Source: Vairimorpha ceranae (Eukaryota > Microsporidia > Nosematidae). From it: a stretch of DNA of 64,000 nt. The stretch lies in assembly GCF_000988165.1 (NCBI RefSeq), contig NW_020169298.1, forward strand, positions 62,001-126,000. Reading direction: 5' to 3'. The notes under the pieces were generated by a model, which worked only from the letters and a program-made list of their open reading frames with translations, had not been told where the DNA came from and searched no databases. Of the stretch, positions 53,561 through 63,974 are shown one piece after another. The stretch's first letter is position 1. Every line of letters begins with the position of its first letter. Both the position numbers and the translations under genes were made by a program.

Positions 53561-55196
53561 AGATTACATGACTTAATTAGTTTCAAACGTTTAATCTGGT
53601 AAAACATATGTATTGTTTACGATTGGCCAGCATGACCACAACAAACTTATTTCTTATTCATTATTCATCACCCTTTTTCCAGTATTCTCATACCAAAAAT
53701 TATAAACTTTTGCTTGTTTTGTTTAAAATTACTAGTTGTACGAATCATAATCCTTTAGAAGGCAATGATTATAATATTTAATTTTTCAACTTCCTAATTA
53801 GGATCTTCTCTTGACAACAATATTTGTGTACCCTAAAAAATAATCTCTCACAATTGGTGGAGCATTTTTAAAAACAGATTTGACATATAGTTATAATTTT
53901 AAATCTTTCCTAAGTCTAATTATTGTATAGGCTATATCACTTCACATCATTGAATTTGTCGTTTTTTAACACATTTATTTATGAAATCGGTCTACGCTAA
54001 AAAAATATAAATTTTATAGTAGCATGAAGAATACACAAACAAAAGAATGTAAAGGAAAATTTAGAATAGAAACAATAATTTTTTTTGAAAACTGTACATT
54101 TACTGAAAAGAGTATTGGCGTGAAGAGCGTTTTAAAAAATAGTTAAACAGTATTACGGTAAATTCGGTAACTAATTTGAATTTTTTATTTTAGGTATAAG
54201 TTGCAAGATAATGACTTAACTTTTGTATTAGATTATTTAAATGGCTTGTTTTTGAATTTTTTAAAGATCAAATATTTGCAAAAATGCCTTATTTTTAAAT
54301 AACAAAGTATTTCGAATTTAGTTTGATTTTCACTTCAAATTTGCATATCGATATGCTTTAAAGTATTGGTAATAAGAAACATAAGTCTAATATAATCAAG
54401 TTCTAATATAAAAATCAACAATTCCTTAGGCGTATGTAATCTAACAAAAGCTATTAAAGAGTTTACTTGAGATGCATTTTTGTATACTAATTTTTAGTTT
54501 CCAAAAATTGTAAGTTTGAGCAAATAATGTTAAAATGCGTTTAATTAGTAATTTTGATCAGAATATATTAAAAGTACAATTTTGAATATCATATTGTTTG
54601 TACCCATCTTTTTTACGACTTTAATAGATGACTATTTTTTAATCGTATTGTAATTTGTTTACGATATAATACTACACACATAATTTTAATAAGCTTGATT
54701 AAATATTTTGTAGTTGTGAAAAATAAAAAATGCCATAATGCCTATTAATCGTTTAAATAGAGTAATTGTAAATTATAATAAAAAAACTTGCTATAAAATG
54801 TATTTACATGAGAATAGGAGAATACATATGTACATGATATTACTTAACATTGTCTTAAACGGTCGTATCAGCTAATATAAAACATTTTTTTATATATAAA
54901 TTAATATTTAAATAAATTTAATATCACTTTTTAAATTAATTTAAAATCAAATAAATTACAAATTAATAAAAATAAACATTAAATTAATTTTTATCTGTTG
55001 TAAAATTTATATTTATTTTTAATTATTAATTAAAATTTTATAAATATCTATAATTCAAATTACAATATGTTTAAATTACTTTTGTAGTTTATCAGTTGAA
55101 TTTTAAGTTTATATTAGAAAAAAACAATAGGGACAGCAAAATTTGTATATATAAAATGGCTAGAAAAACATTTATATAATTATTGTTAACAGGGGC
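53561..55196. other. Gene-poor spacer, about 1.6 kb
   Basis: AT-rich DNA upstream of the second homeodomain gene; no assignable relic, tRNA or tandem repeat was seen. Confidence 0.4.
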
Positions 55197-55784
55197 ATGC
55201 CAAACAAAGAGGAAAAAATTATGGATTGCATTGTGAGAGTATCTAAGGCCGAAAAAGAGTATCTTAAAAATAAAATTGATAGAAAAATTTATTGTGAAAT
55301 AATCATGGAAACTAAAGATTTGTATGCCGACTTTTTACATAACAAGAATTTTCATGATGAAAAATATTACAAAGTATTTTTATTATTTTTACTTAAAAAA
55401 TCTTTATGCTATTTAATGTTTGAAGACGAATTGAGTGAAACAATTTTTTTTCATGTTTCTCAATTTGAAAAAAACCTGAAATTATTAACTAACGACTTTT
55501 TGTCAACAAATACATCGATCATTAATAATAATGTTGAAAACAATATAAATGATGGATTTAAAACAAAAAAAACCAAAAGAACGACTAAACGATCAAATTA
55601 TCCACAAAAAGTTTTAAGAATTTTCAAACAATGGTTAAAAGATCATATAACGAATCCATATCCTTCTGAGGTCGAAAAACAAGAATTTTGTGAACTCACG
55701 GGTTTAGATATATCACAAATTAATAATTGGTTTATTAATGCCAGGCGTAGATTAGTTCCAAAAACATCGAAAAGAAAAATGTAA
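55197..55784 (+). CDS. TALE-class homeodomain protein, copy 2
   Basis: A 195-aa protein with a C-terminal TALE homeodomain: K-R-S-N-Y-P-Q-K-V-L-R-I-F-K-Q-W-L, loop extension N-P-Y-P-S-E, recognition helix Q-I-N-N-W-F-I-N-A-R-R-R, and a short basic tail. The 125 N-terminal residues are helical and only faintly similar to those of copy 1. The homeodomains are much closer to each other than the rest, so the N-termini may mediate distinct pairing. The start has GGGG one base upstream in place of CCC; the next in-frame ATG is at residue 9. It is transcribed away from copy 1. It is expected to bind DNA in the nucleus. Confidence 0.9.
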   Translation: MPNKEEKIMDCIVRVSKAEKEYLKNKIDRKIYCEIIMETKDLYADFLHNKNFHDEKYYKVFLLFLLKKSLCYLMFEDELSETIFFHVSQFEKNLKLLTNDFLSTNTSIINNNVENNINDGFKTKKTKRTTKRSNYPQKVLRIFKQWLKDHITNPYPSEVEKQEFCELTGLDISQINNWFINARRRLVPKTSKRKM

Positions 55785-56790
55785 TAATTTGAAACCGTAG
55801 GAATAATTTAAAACATTTTTTTATGTAAAAAAGTAATTTTTTTATTAAAAAATTAAACATCTATATATATTTTGTCAGTTTGATTTAAAAAATAGATTTC
55901 AATTAAAAAATAAGCTGAAAAAGTGTTCTTACTTTTGTATTATATTGAAAATTTACAACTTTATTTTTTGTGATCTAATTTAAAGCAGGTTAGAAATTTA
56001 ATATAAGACTATAAAATAACCATTTAAGTTTAAAATTTGTTTAAATATAATCAAATGCCTAGAAAGCGATCCTATTAAAATTCTTTTACTTGAAATATAT
56101 TTTTTTTTGATTAAATATTTCTGTATATTCTTTTATTTTAACTTTACTTTTATAAATAGTGTATTGTACAAAGAAAACTTTTTGTATTTATACATTTTAA
56201 ACATATATCAACAATTAGTGCATGTAATCTCATTATACAAATAAAAAATATATGACCATTTAAAAGTGCAAATTCATTCTTAAAAAAATTGTTGATGTAA
56301 ATAAACGCGTGCCGTTCGTTCGAATTACACCCTGTCAAAGTAATTTGTGCCAATAAAAAGTTTGAACTCTTTTTATTTACTACGTTACCAAAATCAAACA
56401 TCTATCTATCGACTTATATAATAAAAAACATAAGAATAATTTTGATTTAATTTTTAACCCTTCTTTTTTTGAATTTGTAAAGTCTTTCTATTTTTAATTA
56501 AGAAAGAATAACACAAGTATTAAATTATTTCTTTAAGCATAGCACAATTTTTTGTGCATTTTTTTAAATTTTATTGAATAATTTAAATTATAGAACAGTC
56601 ACTATTCCAAAATTTAATAACTGAAAAGGAATGCATTTTATGCTTTTAAACAATACACACAAGTTTAAAGACATAACGCAGATTAAAAAGAAGAGTCCAT
56701 CTCATTTATGATCTCGTTGAAGCTATATAGCATTTTAGTTAGTAATCTTTAAAAATTTAACCAAAGCAAAGTTTTATAGTTTTTTAAAAA
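55785..56790. other. Intergenic, about 1 kb
   Basis: AT-rich spacer. A minus-strand open segment at 56150-56401 has no start motif or recognisable family and is probably chance. Confidence 0.4.
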
Positions 56791-56794
56791 ATTC

Positions 56795-57770
56795 TTATGA
56801 GGCTTACTATCATATCGCAAGAAGAATATGATTACATCGTAAATATTCTCAAAGGCGAAATACGACAGTAGATGGCAGTAAACATACTAAGTATTGTTTA
56901 AAAAAAAGGGCGAGCCGTTTATCTTGGTAGATAATTTACTTTATCTGAAAGATACAGAAAATGTCATAAACGGGTGTTAATGGAAGAAGCAATACTTTCT
57001 ATAAAAATAGAAGTAAAAAATTGCCCAATTAAAATTATTATGGTTAGAATCATCTTTACGAGTTGAATAAACAACTTAACTTTTCAATTCATAGATGTGT
57101 TGTTAGGGAGGTTTGTGATGAGTGTAATATCTGCTTACAAGCTCATCCCTCAAGACAAAAGAAAAGTTTAAGCATATTCTGGCTCAGAAGCCCTTCGAGA
57201 GGTTAATCATTGATCTCATTGATATAAAGATTTACGCGAAACAAAATGATGGTTTTAGTTGGAAACTTACAGCTATAGATATATATTCTAAATATAAAAA
57301 TACTTATGTGCTCAAAGGTAAGATTACAACCGAGGTTCTTTCATATCTCAAAATGGCTTTTTATAAACTTGGTGATCCTCAAATAATTTAATGTGATAAC
57401 GGAAAAGATTAAGAAAATCTTGGTTGATTGATTTTCGTAAGAAAAAAAAACATTGTTTTAATTCATGGGAGGCCGAGATATCCACAAAGCCAAGGTCAAA
57501 TAGAACGATATAATCAAACGCTCACAAGTTATTTGCAAAAGCATCTGCGTGATGGTGTGTTTGCTAGCGGTAAAAATTGGATTCCGTTCTTGGATAAGAT
57601 GATTTATGAATACAATGTAGCGATACATTCTGCAACTAATAACTCACTATTCAATCTATTTATCAATAGAAGTCGGATTAACACTGTAACGTATCCTATA
57701 GATAGTACAATGTTGATTCGGATAAGAATCATATTAATAACAAAAAAATTTTTTAGGAGAAGGTAATAAA
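56795..57770 (+). pseudogene. Retroviral-type integrase pseudogene (GIN/KRBA2-like or Ty3-type)
   Basis: Fragments read in order as an rve integrase. The N-terminal part has E-E-Y-D-Y-I-V-N-I-L and C-x2-C-type zinc remnants (C-D-E-C-N-I-C). The first catalytic Asp lies in F-E-R-L-I-I-D-L-I-D, the second in C-D-N-G-K-D, and the third residue, Glu, in P-Q-S-Q-G-Q-I-E-R-Y-N. The downstream helix contains Y-E-Y-N-V-A-I-H-S-A-T. A stop and frameshifts between 57390 and 57428 and others upstream inactivate it. The sequence style recalls the KRBA2/GIN-type integrases known from microsporidian genomes; no reverse transcriptase or LTR was found beside it. Confidence 0.85.
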
Positions 57771-59138
57771 ACAAAAGTAAAATTTTAGTAATTCAAAAAG
57801 ATTTAGCACGCATGGACAGTAAAAGCCTCATTATTCATATTTGATACTGTAATAAGTATTAAAGTATTTTACTCAACCTTTTTAAATTTAGGATGAATAC
57901 ACAGACACTAAAATATAAGACATAAATATAGATGACAAATATAAATTAAAAGGGTTATGGCGGTAATAGTAAGGATTAAACATTTAAAATAAATTCATTT
58001 TATTGTACACCTAGAAAATTTATAAAGAATTAATAATACTTGTATTAAGTTTAAAAATAAAGCGCCGAAAAAATTTTATCAAATAACCCTTTAAAACAAT
58101 AAAAACCTTTAAATATTTTTCTATCTTCTGGCATGTAATCCGCCTAAGTCTTGTTTTATTTATAGTGATGATTGTCTAAAAATAGATAACAAAACATTCC
58201 GAATATTTACTATATCTATAGCATGCAAAATAGCTATTTTTAAATTTAAAAAAAAATACTTAAAGTATTCTAAATTACTACAACTTAAAAAAAAAATTTT
58301 TTTTAATGAAATATGGCCATAGAAATAATAATATTTTGACTATAAATATTAAAATTAACCTTTTTATTATAGACAATTTATATAAGCTTTAAATGAAAAC
58401 AAATAAATTAAGCTGTAAATGTAAACGATTTTTTATAAAAAAAACATTTTGTAAAGTTGCGCACAGGTTAATATTTGTATAAATAAACCCGTCAAGCCTA
58501 CTATAAAATATTAAAGTGACCATAATCGCTCTCTGCCTGCGTAAAAATAAATATCATTTAAGTATAAGTTTATTTGTAAAAAGTACAAAAATGTAAAATA
58601 AGACTTATTTTACCAAAATTCAATATCATTGTAAAAAAATATATTTTTCGTAGTTTAACTTACAAAATTGTCTACATTCTGGATTTTACACAAATGTAGT
58701 ATTTTTAAAAGATGTTGTTGTTAAAAAAATTGTTACTAAAATCAGTGGCTAATTTTTACAAAATTATTTAGGTCCGACACAAAACCTATCAACCTAAACC
58801 AATTAATAGATTGTCTAAAATCTTTTTGGCAAAAAAGGAATTATACTCTAAAAAATTGCATCGGTGTAAACACTTAATTTTTACAAAAGTTTACATTTTT
58901 ATTTTTGTTCCACGTTATAATTGTTGTATTTAGCTATAGAATTTGCTTATATTTTTAAGGCAATTGTATCTTTTTTTGCTACATGCCCAATTTCTTTTTC
59001 ATAAAACCTTACATAACCCTTTTCATTTACATATACCATTCTATATTATACATTAAATTTACATTCACGCATTATTTTATTTACAAATCCATTGTATTTG
59101 AATAATAAATTTTCTTGTTACAAAATTTTTCTACCCTT
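57771..59138. other. Intergenic, about 1.4 kb
   Basis: AT-rich spacer with a few GC-richer words around 58490-58540 and 58770; no gene or RNA could be assigned. Confidence 0.4.
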
Positions 59139-59966
59139 ATGCTCTTTTCTTCACAGCAAAATGAGCTTTTAGCCAAAGGCAGATATTCTGAAATATATAG
59201 GTACTTAGACACAGACTCTTTAGAACTATTTATTATCAAAAAACATCCTCTTATGTGTTTTGGATTTAAGAAGGAATGGAATATTCGTGAGTTAGAAGCC
59301 TTTTCTAAAATATATGAAGATCCTAATTTTCTACACCCAAATATAATTAAATTTTATGGATATGAAGAAGATCAAGAAGATGGATACTTTAAATTAGAGT
59401 ATATTAATGGATATGATTTAAATAGAATTATCAACGAATCGAAATCAAATAAGGCAGAGAAGCATGTAAATGAAGATACTATTCTTTTTTATATTTTAGA
59501 AATAATAAAAGGTCTTGAGTTTCTTCATAGTAAAGGAATTTATCATTGTGATCTTAAACCAGAAAATATTGTTATATCAAAAAATGTAGTAAAAATAGTT
59601 GATTTCGGGTCGTGTATAATTAGCAAAAAGAAAGTAATTAATGTGAAAAGTGAAGAATTTTTGGGAACAGCTGGTTATCTTCCTCCACAAATAGCTGATT
59701 ATTCATATAAAGGAGATATTGATTTAGAACATGTAGATTTATTTGGATTGGGTGCTACGATTTATTTTTGTTATACAAAACGTAAACCTTTTATTGGAGA
59801 TTCTTTATCTGAAACATTGCATAATGTTAAGAAAATGTATTTTGATTTAGATTACATTCAAAATGAAAATATTAAAGATATTGTTAAAAAGATATTTTAT
59901 CAGGAAAAAGGTTATAATTTACAAAAAGTAACTGAAGCACTAGTGGAACACAAAAAGATGTTGTAA
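59139..59966 (+). CDS. Divergent serine/threonine protein kinase
   Basis: A 275-aa kinase domain with almost nothing outside it. The glycine loop is worn (K-G-R-Y-S-E-I-Y), the ATP-binding Lys sits in F-I-I-K-K-H, the helix-C Glu in N-I-R-E-L-E-A, the catalytic loop is H-C-D-L-K-P-E-N with Cys in place of the usual Arg, and D-F-G is present. The activation segment ends G-T-A-G-Y-L-P-P-Q. The layout is most like AGC/PDK1-type or CAMK-like kinases, but the group cannot be fixed. The frame opens at a TTG eight codons earlier; CCC 2 bases before this ATG sets the start. Substrate unknown. Confidence 0.85.
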   Translation: MLFSSQQNELLAKGRYSEIYRYLDTDSLELFIIKKHPLMCFGFKKEWNIRELEAFSKIYEDPNFLHPNIIKFYGYEEDQEDGYFKLEYINGYDLNRIINESKSNKAEKHVNEDTILFYILEIIKGLEFLHSKGIYHCDLKPENIVISKNVVKIVDFGSCIISKKKVINVKSEEFLGTAGYLPPQIADYSYKGDIDLEHVDLFGLGATIYFCYTKRKPFIGDSLSETLHNVKKMYFDLDYIQNENIKDIVKKIFYQEKGYNLQKVTEALVEHKKML

Positions 59967-60026
59967 ATAAATAAATAAATTATTACAATATTATAAAAAT
60001 AAAAATTTAAATAAAACTTAATCTTA

Positions 60027-62483
60027 TCATACTTGTTCAATTTTCCATACACAATTCCCTTCCGTTACACAATACAATACGGAAGCATTTACTTCTAAAG
60101 AATCCTCAGAAAAACACACAACTTTTTCATTAATCTTAAATGAACATATAACTCCAGATTTACTATTTATTGCTATAATATTCTCATCATCCGACAGTAA
60201 ATAATAATCTTTCCAAATATAGCTTAAATAATATTTTTTTTTAATAAGTTTTCTATAATCCTGTAACTTTTGTCTTTTATTTTCATAGCAATCTATTCCT
60301 TTATTAATTAGACTAGTCCATCCGTTGTTAATATCATATAAATATGCACCGTAAAAAAAATCTACTATTAAAATTTTATCCTCCTTTATACAAACATTTT
60401 TTATAGCTCCCTTATCGTATTTAATAATTTTTTTATCAACAAATAATTCATTGTAACTCACTTTAATGCCCCCACTAAATGCTATTAGATTGTTATTGCA
60501 AGATTCTTGTGTCAAATTTTTTGTTCTAGTATTAAATCTAAACATTTTTTCATCAGTAAGAAAAGTGTATACCTTATTTTTATACTCTCCTGATAAAATA
60601 TTTGTATTATCCAGCATTTTCTGCACACAAGATTTCTTATTAATTTTCTTATATTTAAACGTTCCGTTGTAATCAATACTACATATCTTTGACCCTTCTT
60701 TATGCACAAATTGAAAAATATTTTTATCATGTTGATATTTATATGTTGAAATTGTAAATTTAACAATAAATACGGTATCCTTTAAGAAAACGTAGTAATT
60801 ATTTTTGTAAAAATGAATAGCTTGTATATTCTTAATATCTAATGTTGTTTTTTCTGAAAAAGATTCATTACACATTACAGTATATTTTCCTATTAAGAAC
60901 AGGTTATTTGTACAGACCATCTTATATATTTCATCAAATTGCCCAATTCTAGTAAAATTACAATTTTGCACCGAATATAAAAATAAAACATTATTCATGT
61001 CAATAAAACATAATAAATTATTTATAACAATCCCCATGCGAAAAGCAAATTGCTTTACTCTAGATATTTCGTTTAACGATAAATCAAAAGTAAAAAATTC
61101 GTCATTATATGTACTGAAATATATTAAATTATTGTACAATAAAATGCATGAAACTTCTAAACATTCTTTTATAAAATTTTTGGTTTTTATTTTACCACAG
61201 CTAGTATAACAAACAAAATTGTCTTCAAAAAAAGAACAAAAAAGAATTTCTTCTGTAAATTCATATGTTTTCAATTTTTTTTGAGTTAATCTTATAATTT
61301 TTTTCTTAGAATAAAAAAAAAGACTATTATCAAATTCATAAAATCCTTGTACATTAAAATTTAAAGGCTTTAAATCAGAACATAAATCAAAAGAAGAGTT
61401 TTTAAGACTAAAATTATAAAACTCTGTAGCATCTTCTTTCACCGCAATAAATATATCTTGAAATATATAAAAATCTCTTAAATTTGAAATTGTAGTGTAT
61501 TTAATAAGTTCACAATGTTGGAAGTTACTTAGAATACTTTTAAACTTGTTATTATAAAAATACAATTTTTTATCATTGTAAAAACTCTTAGATAAATTAC
61601 TAACAGAATCAATACTTTGTATAATTTTAAGGTCATTATTGATAAATGTAAATAAATAACACACCCCGCATCTTGTATGACCCAATAAATAATTTTTTAC
61701 TTTATGCAATTCATCAAAACTGTTCATTTTATATACCTTCACATGTATAGCGAGGTCCTCGCAAATATTTATTTTAATTAATTCGTCATCCCACATACTT
61801 AAAATCAAGCATGAAGACAAAACTGCATAACTCTTAACCTTTGTGTTTCCAAATTCAGATTCTGATACTTTCTTATTATTAATTTCATACCAAATAATTC
61901 CGTCACCTATAAATAAAGTACCTTGACAAAATGAAAATATTGATGTGCAAGGTTTTTTAAGTTTTTTGGTCAAAACAAGCTTATTATTGTACTTAAGTAC
62001 ATAAGTCGTATCTTCAATATCCCTAGCAACTACATTTAAAATATTTCCACAAAAATCAAAATGTAAAAGTTTAAAAAAATCAATATCATTGGGTATACAT
62101 TCTTGAACAAGTTTATCTTTACAAAAATAATATACAAAAAATGTTTTATAGTCATATAGAACAATAATATTTGACCAAACATGATATTTAGTAAAATCAA
62201 CCAAGTCTTCATTTTGTCCTCCTATACGCACTAAATTAAAAAAATTGTTATTTATATCACACTCTAAAACTATAATCTCATATTTACAACTGCCTACAAA
62301 AATTAAAATATCCTCAGTAAATTTAATAATTTTTTTAACAAAAAATGATAAATTTAATGTGCTTAGTAAACTGAGATTAAAGTCATAGATTTCTAAATGG
62401 GTAGCTTTATTACATAAAATAACTTTTGACATAATTATAAGATCTATAATTTTGGTATTTTGTGTTATTTTAGATATTTTCAT
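60027..62483 (-). CDS. Large beta-propeller-like protein (possible CPSF-A/DDB1/SF3b3 family)
   Basis: An 818-aa protein composed of short beta-strand pairs throughout, without WD signatures. The start M-K-I-S...V-I-L-C-N-K-A-T-H-L-E-I-Y-D-F-N recalls the DDB1/CPSF160/Rse1 opening (x-x-R-G-N-R-L-E-x-Y-D-L). The following I-L-I-F-V-G-S-C-K-Y-E-I-I-V-L-E-C-D fits that family's next strands. Near the end, I-L-I-V-D-F-F-Y-G-A-Y-L-Y-D-I sits where the family has V-G-D-I/L. This would make it an RNA 3'-processing, splicing or ubiquitin-ligase scaffold, but the evidence is only pattern-level. It is short for the family (1100-1300 aa). CCCC precedes the ATG by 3 bases. Confidence 0.75.
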   Translation of the reverse strand: MKISKITQNTKIIDLIIMSKVILCNKATHLEIYDFNLSLLSTLNLSFFVKKIIKFTEDILIFVGSCKYEIIVLECDINNNFFNLVRIGGQNEDLVDFTKYHVWSNIIVLYDYKTFFVYYFCKDKLVQECIPNDIDFFKLLHFDFCGNILNVVARDIEDTTYVLKYNNKLVLTKKLKKPCTSIFSFCQGTLFIGDGIIWYEINNKKVSESEFGNTKVKSYAVLSSCLILSMWDDELIKINICEDLAIHVKVYKMNSFDELHKVKNYLLGHTRCGVCYLFTFINNDLKIIQSIDSVSNLSKSFYNDKKLYFYNNKFKSILSNFQHCELIKYTTISNLRDFYIFQDIFIAVKEDATEFYNFSLKNSSFDLCSDLKPLNFNVQGFYEFDNSLFFYSKKKIIRLTQKKLKTYEFTEEILFCSFFEDNFVCYTSCGKIKTKNFIKECLEVSCILLYNNLIYFSTYNDEFFTFDLSLNEISRVKQFAFRMGIVINNLLCFIDMNNVLFLYSVQNCNFTRIGQFDEIYKMVCTNNLFLIGKYTVMCNESFSEKTTLDIKNIQAIHFYKNNYYVFLKDTVFIVKFTISTYKYQHDKNIFQFVHKEGSKICSIDYNGTFKYKKINKKSCVQKMLDNTNILSGEYKNKVYTFLTDEKMFRFNTRTKNLTQESCNNNLIAFSGGIKVSYNELFVDKKIIKYDKGAIKNVCIKEDKILIVDFFYGAYLYDINNGWTSLINKGIDCYENKRQKLQDYRKLIKKKYYLSYIWKDYYLLSDDENIIAINSKSGVICSFKINEKVVCFSEDSLEVNASVLYCVTEGNCVWKIEQV

Positions 62484-63356
62484 ACTGGGGTAAAAAATAA
62501 ATTATGCAATAATATTCTTTAAATACTTTTTTTGCATAAAGATTCGTTTTTTTGGTAGTTTGTTTTTATAAACAAATTATATATATAACAAACTGATAGT
62601 AATTTTGTAAAAAAATATTTTATAACCGAGCAAAAAATAAGCGTAATATTTTTTGAATTCAAGTAAAAATAATTTTCTAGATGATGAAATTTTAAATATT
62701 AGACATTTTAAATTAAGTTCACAAATACAATTTTATACTTTGTTGGTATCAACATGCAACAATATACAAACTTTGATTTTTCTAAATTTTTGGCATGTAC
62801 AATAGCAGATTTATGCTCTAAGTGTTTTTTATAGAATGTCTAAAATATATAAATTTATTTAAAAAATAAAAAATAATTCTTTAAACTTACCAAATGAAAT
62901 TATTAATTTGTACTTAATAATCTGCAATGTATAATTATTTAATTTTTTTATTTGTATTTATAAAAACGTATTTTAGCAATTAATCTTTTCAAATTCTTGT
63001 AAAAAAATTATTTAATATTAACTACATTGTTAATTTTCAATTTTGCTATAGTGTAAATATTTTTTTAAAAGCTTAAAGTTCTATTTCAGCATTTTGTATG
63101 TTCTGTTAAATCAAACAAATTAAAATTAATTCTTGCTGCTGTTCAAAACATATTATCTCGTAAAGTACTGCTTGTTGTATTATAAAAAATAATGTGTAAG
63201 ATAATCTGAATTTTTTTATTACTTTTTTTAATTTTTACATAAATCTTTAACAATGTGCAGAATCAACACTGAAAGTTTGAAATATTAATATCGTTATTAG
63301 ACAAACAACGCTTTTTAAAATATTAAAATATTTTTTTGTTTTTATCCTTGCGATTT
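62484..63356. other. Divergent intergenic region, about 0.87 kb
   Basis: AT-rich spacer between divergent genes. It contains a TATAAACAAATTATATATAT stretch near 62566; no gene recognised. Confidence 0.4.
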
Positions 63357-63617
63357 ATGAAAGTTCTAGATTTTTATGATTTAAAAGGCATAATAACACC
63401 AATCGATAAATCCCTTTCATTTGAACAAAATTTAGAATTAAATCCTAATGCTTCTTTTTTTTCAGTATATGATGCTTATTTTACTACACTTGAATACAAA
63501 CTATCATCAGAAGTGGACATTAAGTCTGTTCCTCTTCTGTTAGCAGAAACTTACAAAAAAAAAGGCAATGAAAAAATGTATAAAAGATTTATGAAAGAAT
63601 ACAATAAAAATTTATAG
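63357..63617 (+). CDS. Small hypothetical protein, 86 aa
   Basis: A short acidic/helical protein, M-K-V-L-D-F-Y-D-L-K-G-I-I-T-P at the start and a Lys-rich helix at the end (Y-K-R-F-M-K-E-Y). The open frame begins with a TTG seven codons earlier; this ATG is the first. TCC about 11 bases upstream is only a weak version of the CCC motif. I do not recognise it. Its stop is 3 bases from the stop of the convergent PX gene, typical compact microsporidian spacing, which supports a real gene. Confidence 0.55.
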   Translation: MKVLDFYDLKGIITPIDKSLSFEQNLELNPNASFFSVYDAYFTTLEYKLSSEVDIKSVPLLLAETYKKKGNEKMYKRFMKEYNKNL

Positions 63618-63620
63618 CAT

Positions 63621-63974
63621 TTAATAAGACAAAAAATCTAATATTATTTTCTTACAATAATCGTTTAGTTCTTTTTTCACAATTAACATACAAATATATT
63701 TTACATAAAAGTTAAATCTCATTACACGTTCTTTTACAACCTTTTCATCCAATTTCTTAATTTTTTTATCAGGAAACACAGGCAGTTCTTTTATGTGTTT
63801 AGAAATCTTTTTATGAAGTTTGCTAAAATCGGAATATCTTTTATATATTATTTTATAATTTTTCATATTAATAATATTTGTAATTACTACTATTTCGTAT
63901 AGAGTATAGCTATTAGACACACATTTTGTACTAGAAATATATCCCTCTATAATATCTTTTGATACTAAATGCAT
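63621..63974 (-). CDS. PX-domain protein (sorting-nexin-like)
   Basis: A 117-aa protein that is essentially one PX domain. Strands at the N-terminus are followed by I-I-Y-K-R-Y-S-D-F-S-K-L-H-K-K-I (the R-Y-S-D-F signature with the phosphoinositide-binding Arg), E-L-P-V-F-P-D-K-K (proline-rich loop) and a helix K-E-R-V-M-R-F-N-F-Y-V. PX domains bind PtdIns3P on endosomal membranes; PX-only proteins resemble Snx3/Grd19 or Ypt35. The ATG at 63974 is the only one visible before the window end 26 bases later and has no CCC motif, so a start beyond the window cannot be fully excluded. Confidence 0.8.
   Translation of the reverse strand: MHLVSKDIIEGYISSTKCVSNSYTLYEIVVITNIINMKNYKIIYKRYSDFSKLHKKISKHIKELPVFPDKKIKKLDEKVVKERVMRFNFYVKYICMLIVKKELNDYCKKIILDFLSY

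Noticed and set aside
60512..60766. Minus-strand ORF in a second frame inside the 818-aa gene
   Set aside because: Overlaps a long intact gene and has no start signal of its own.
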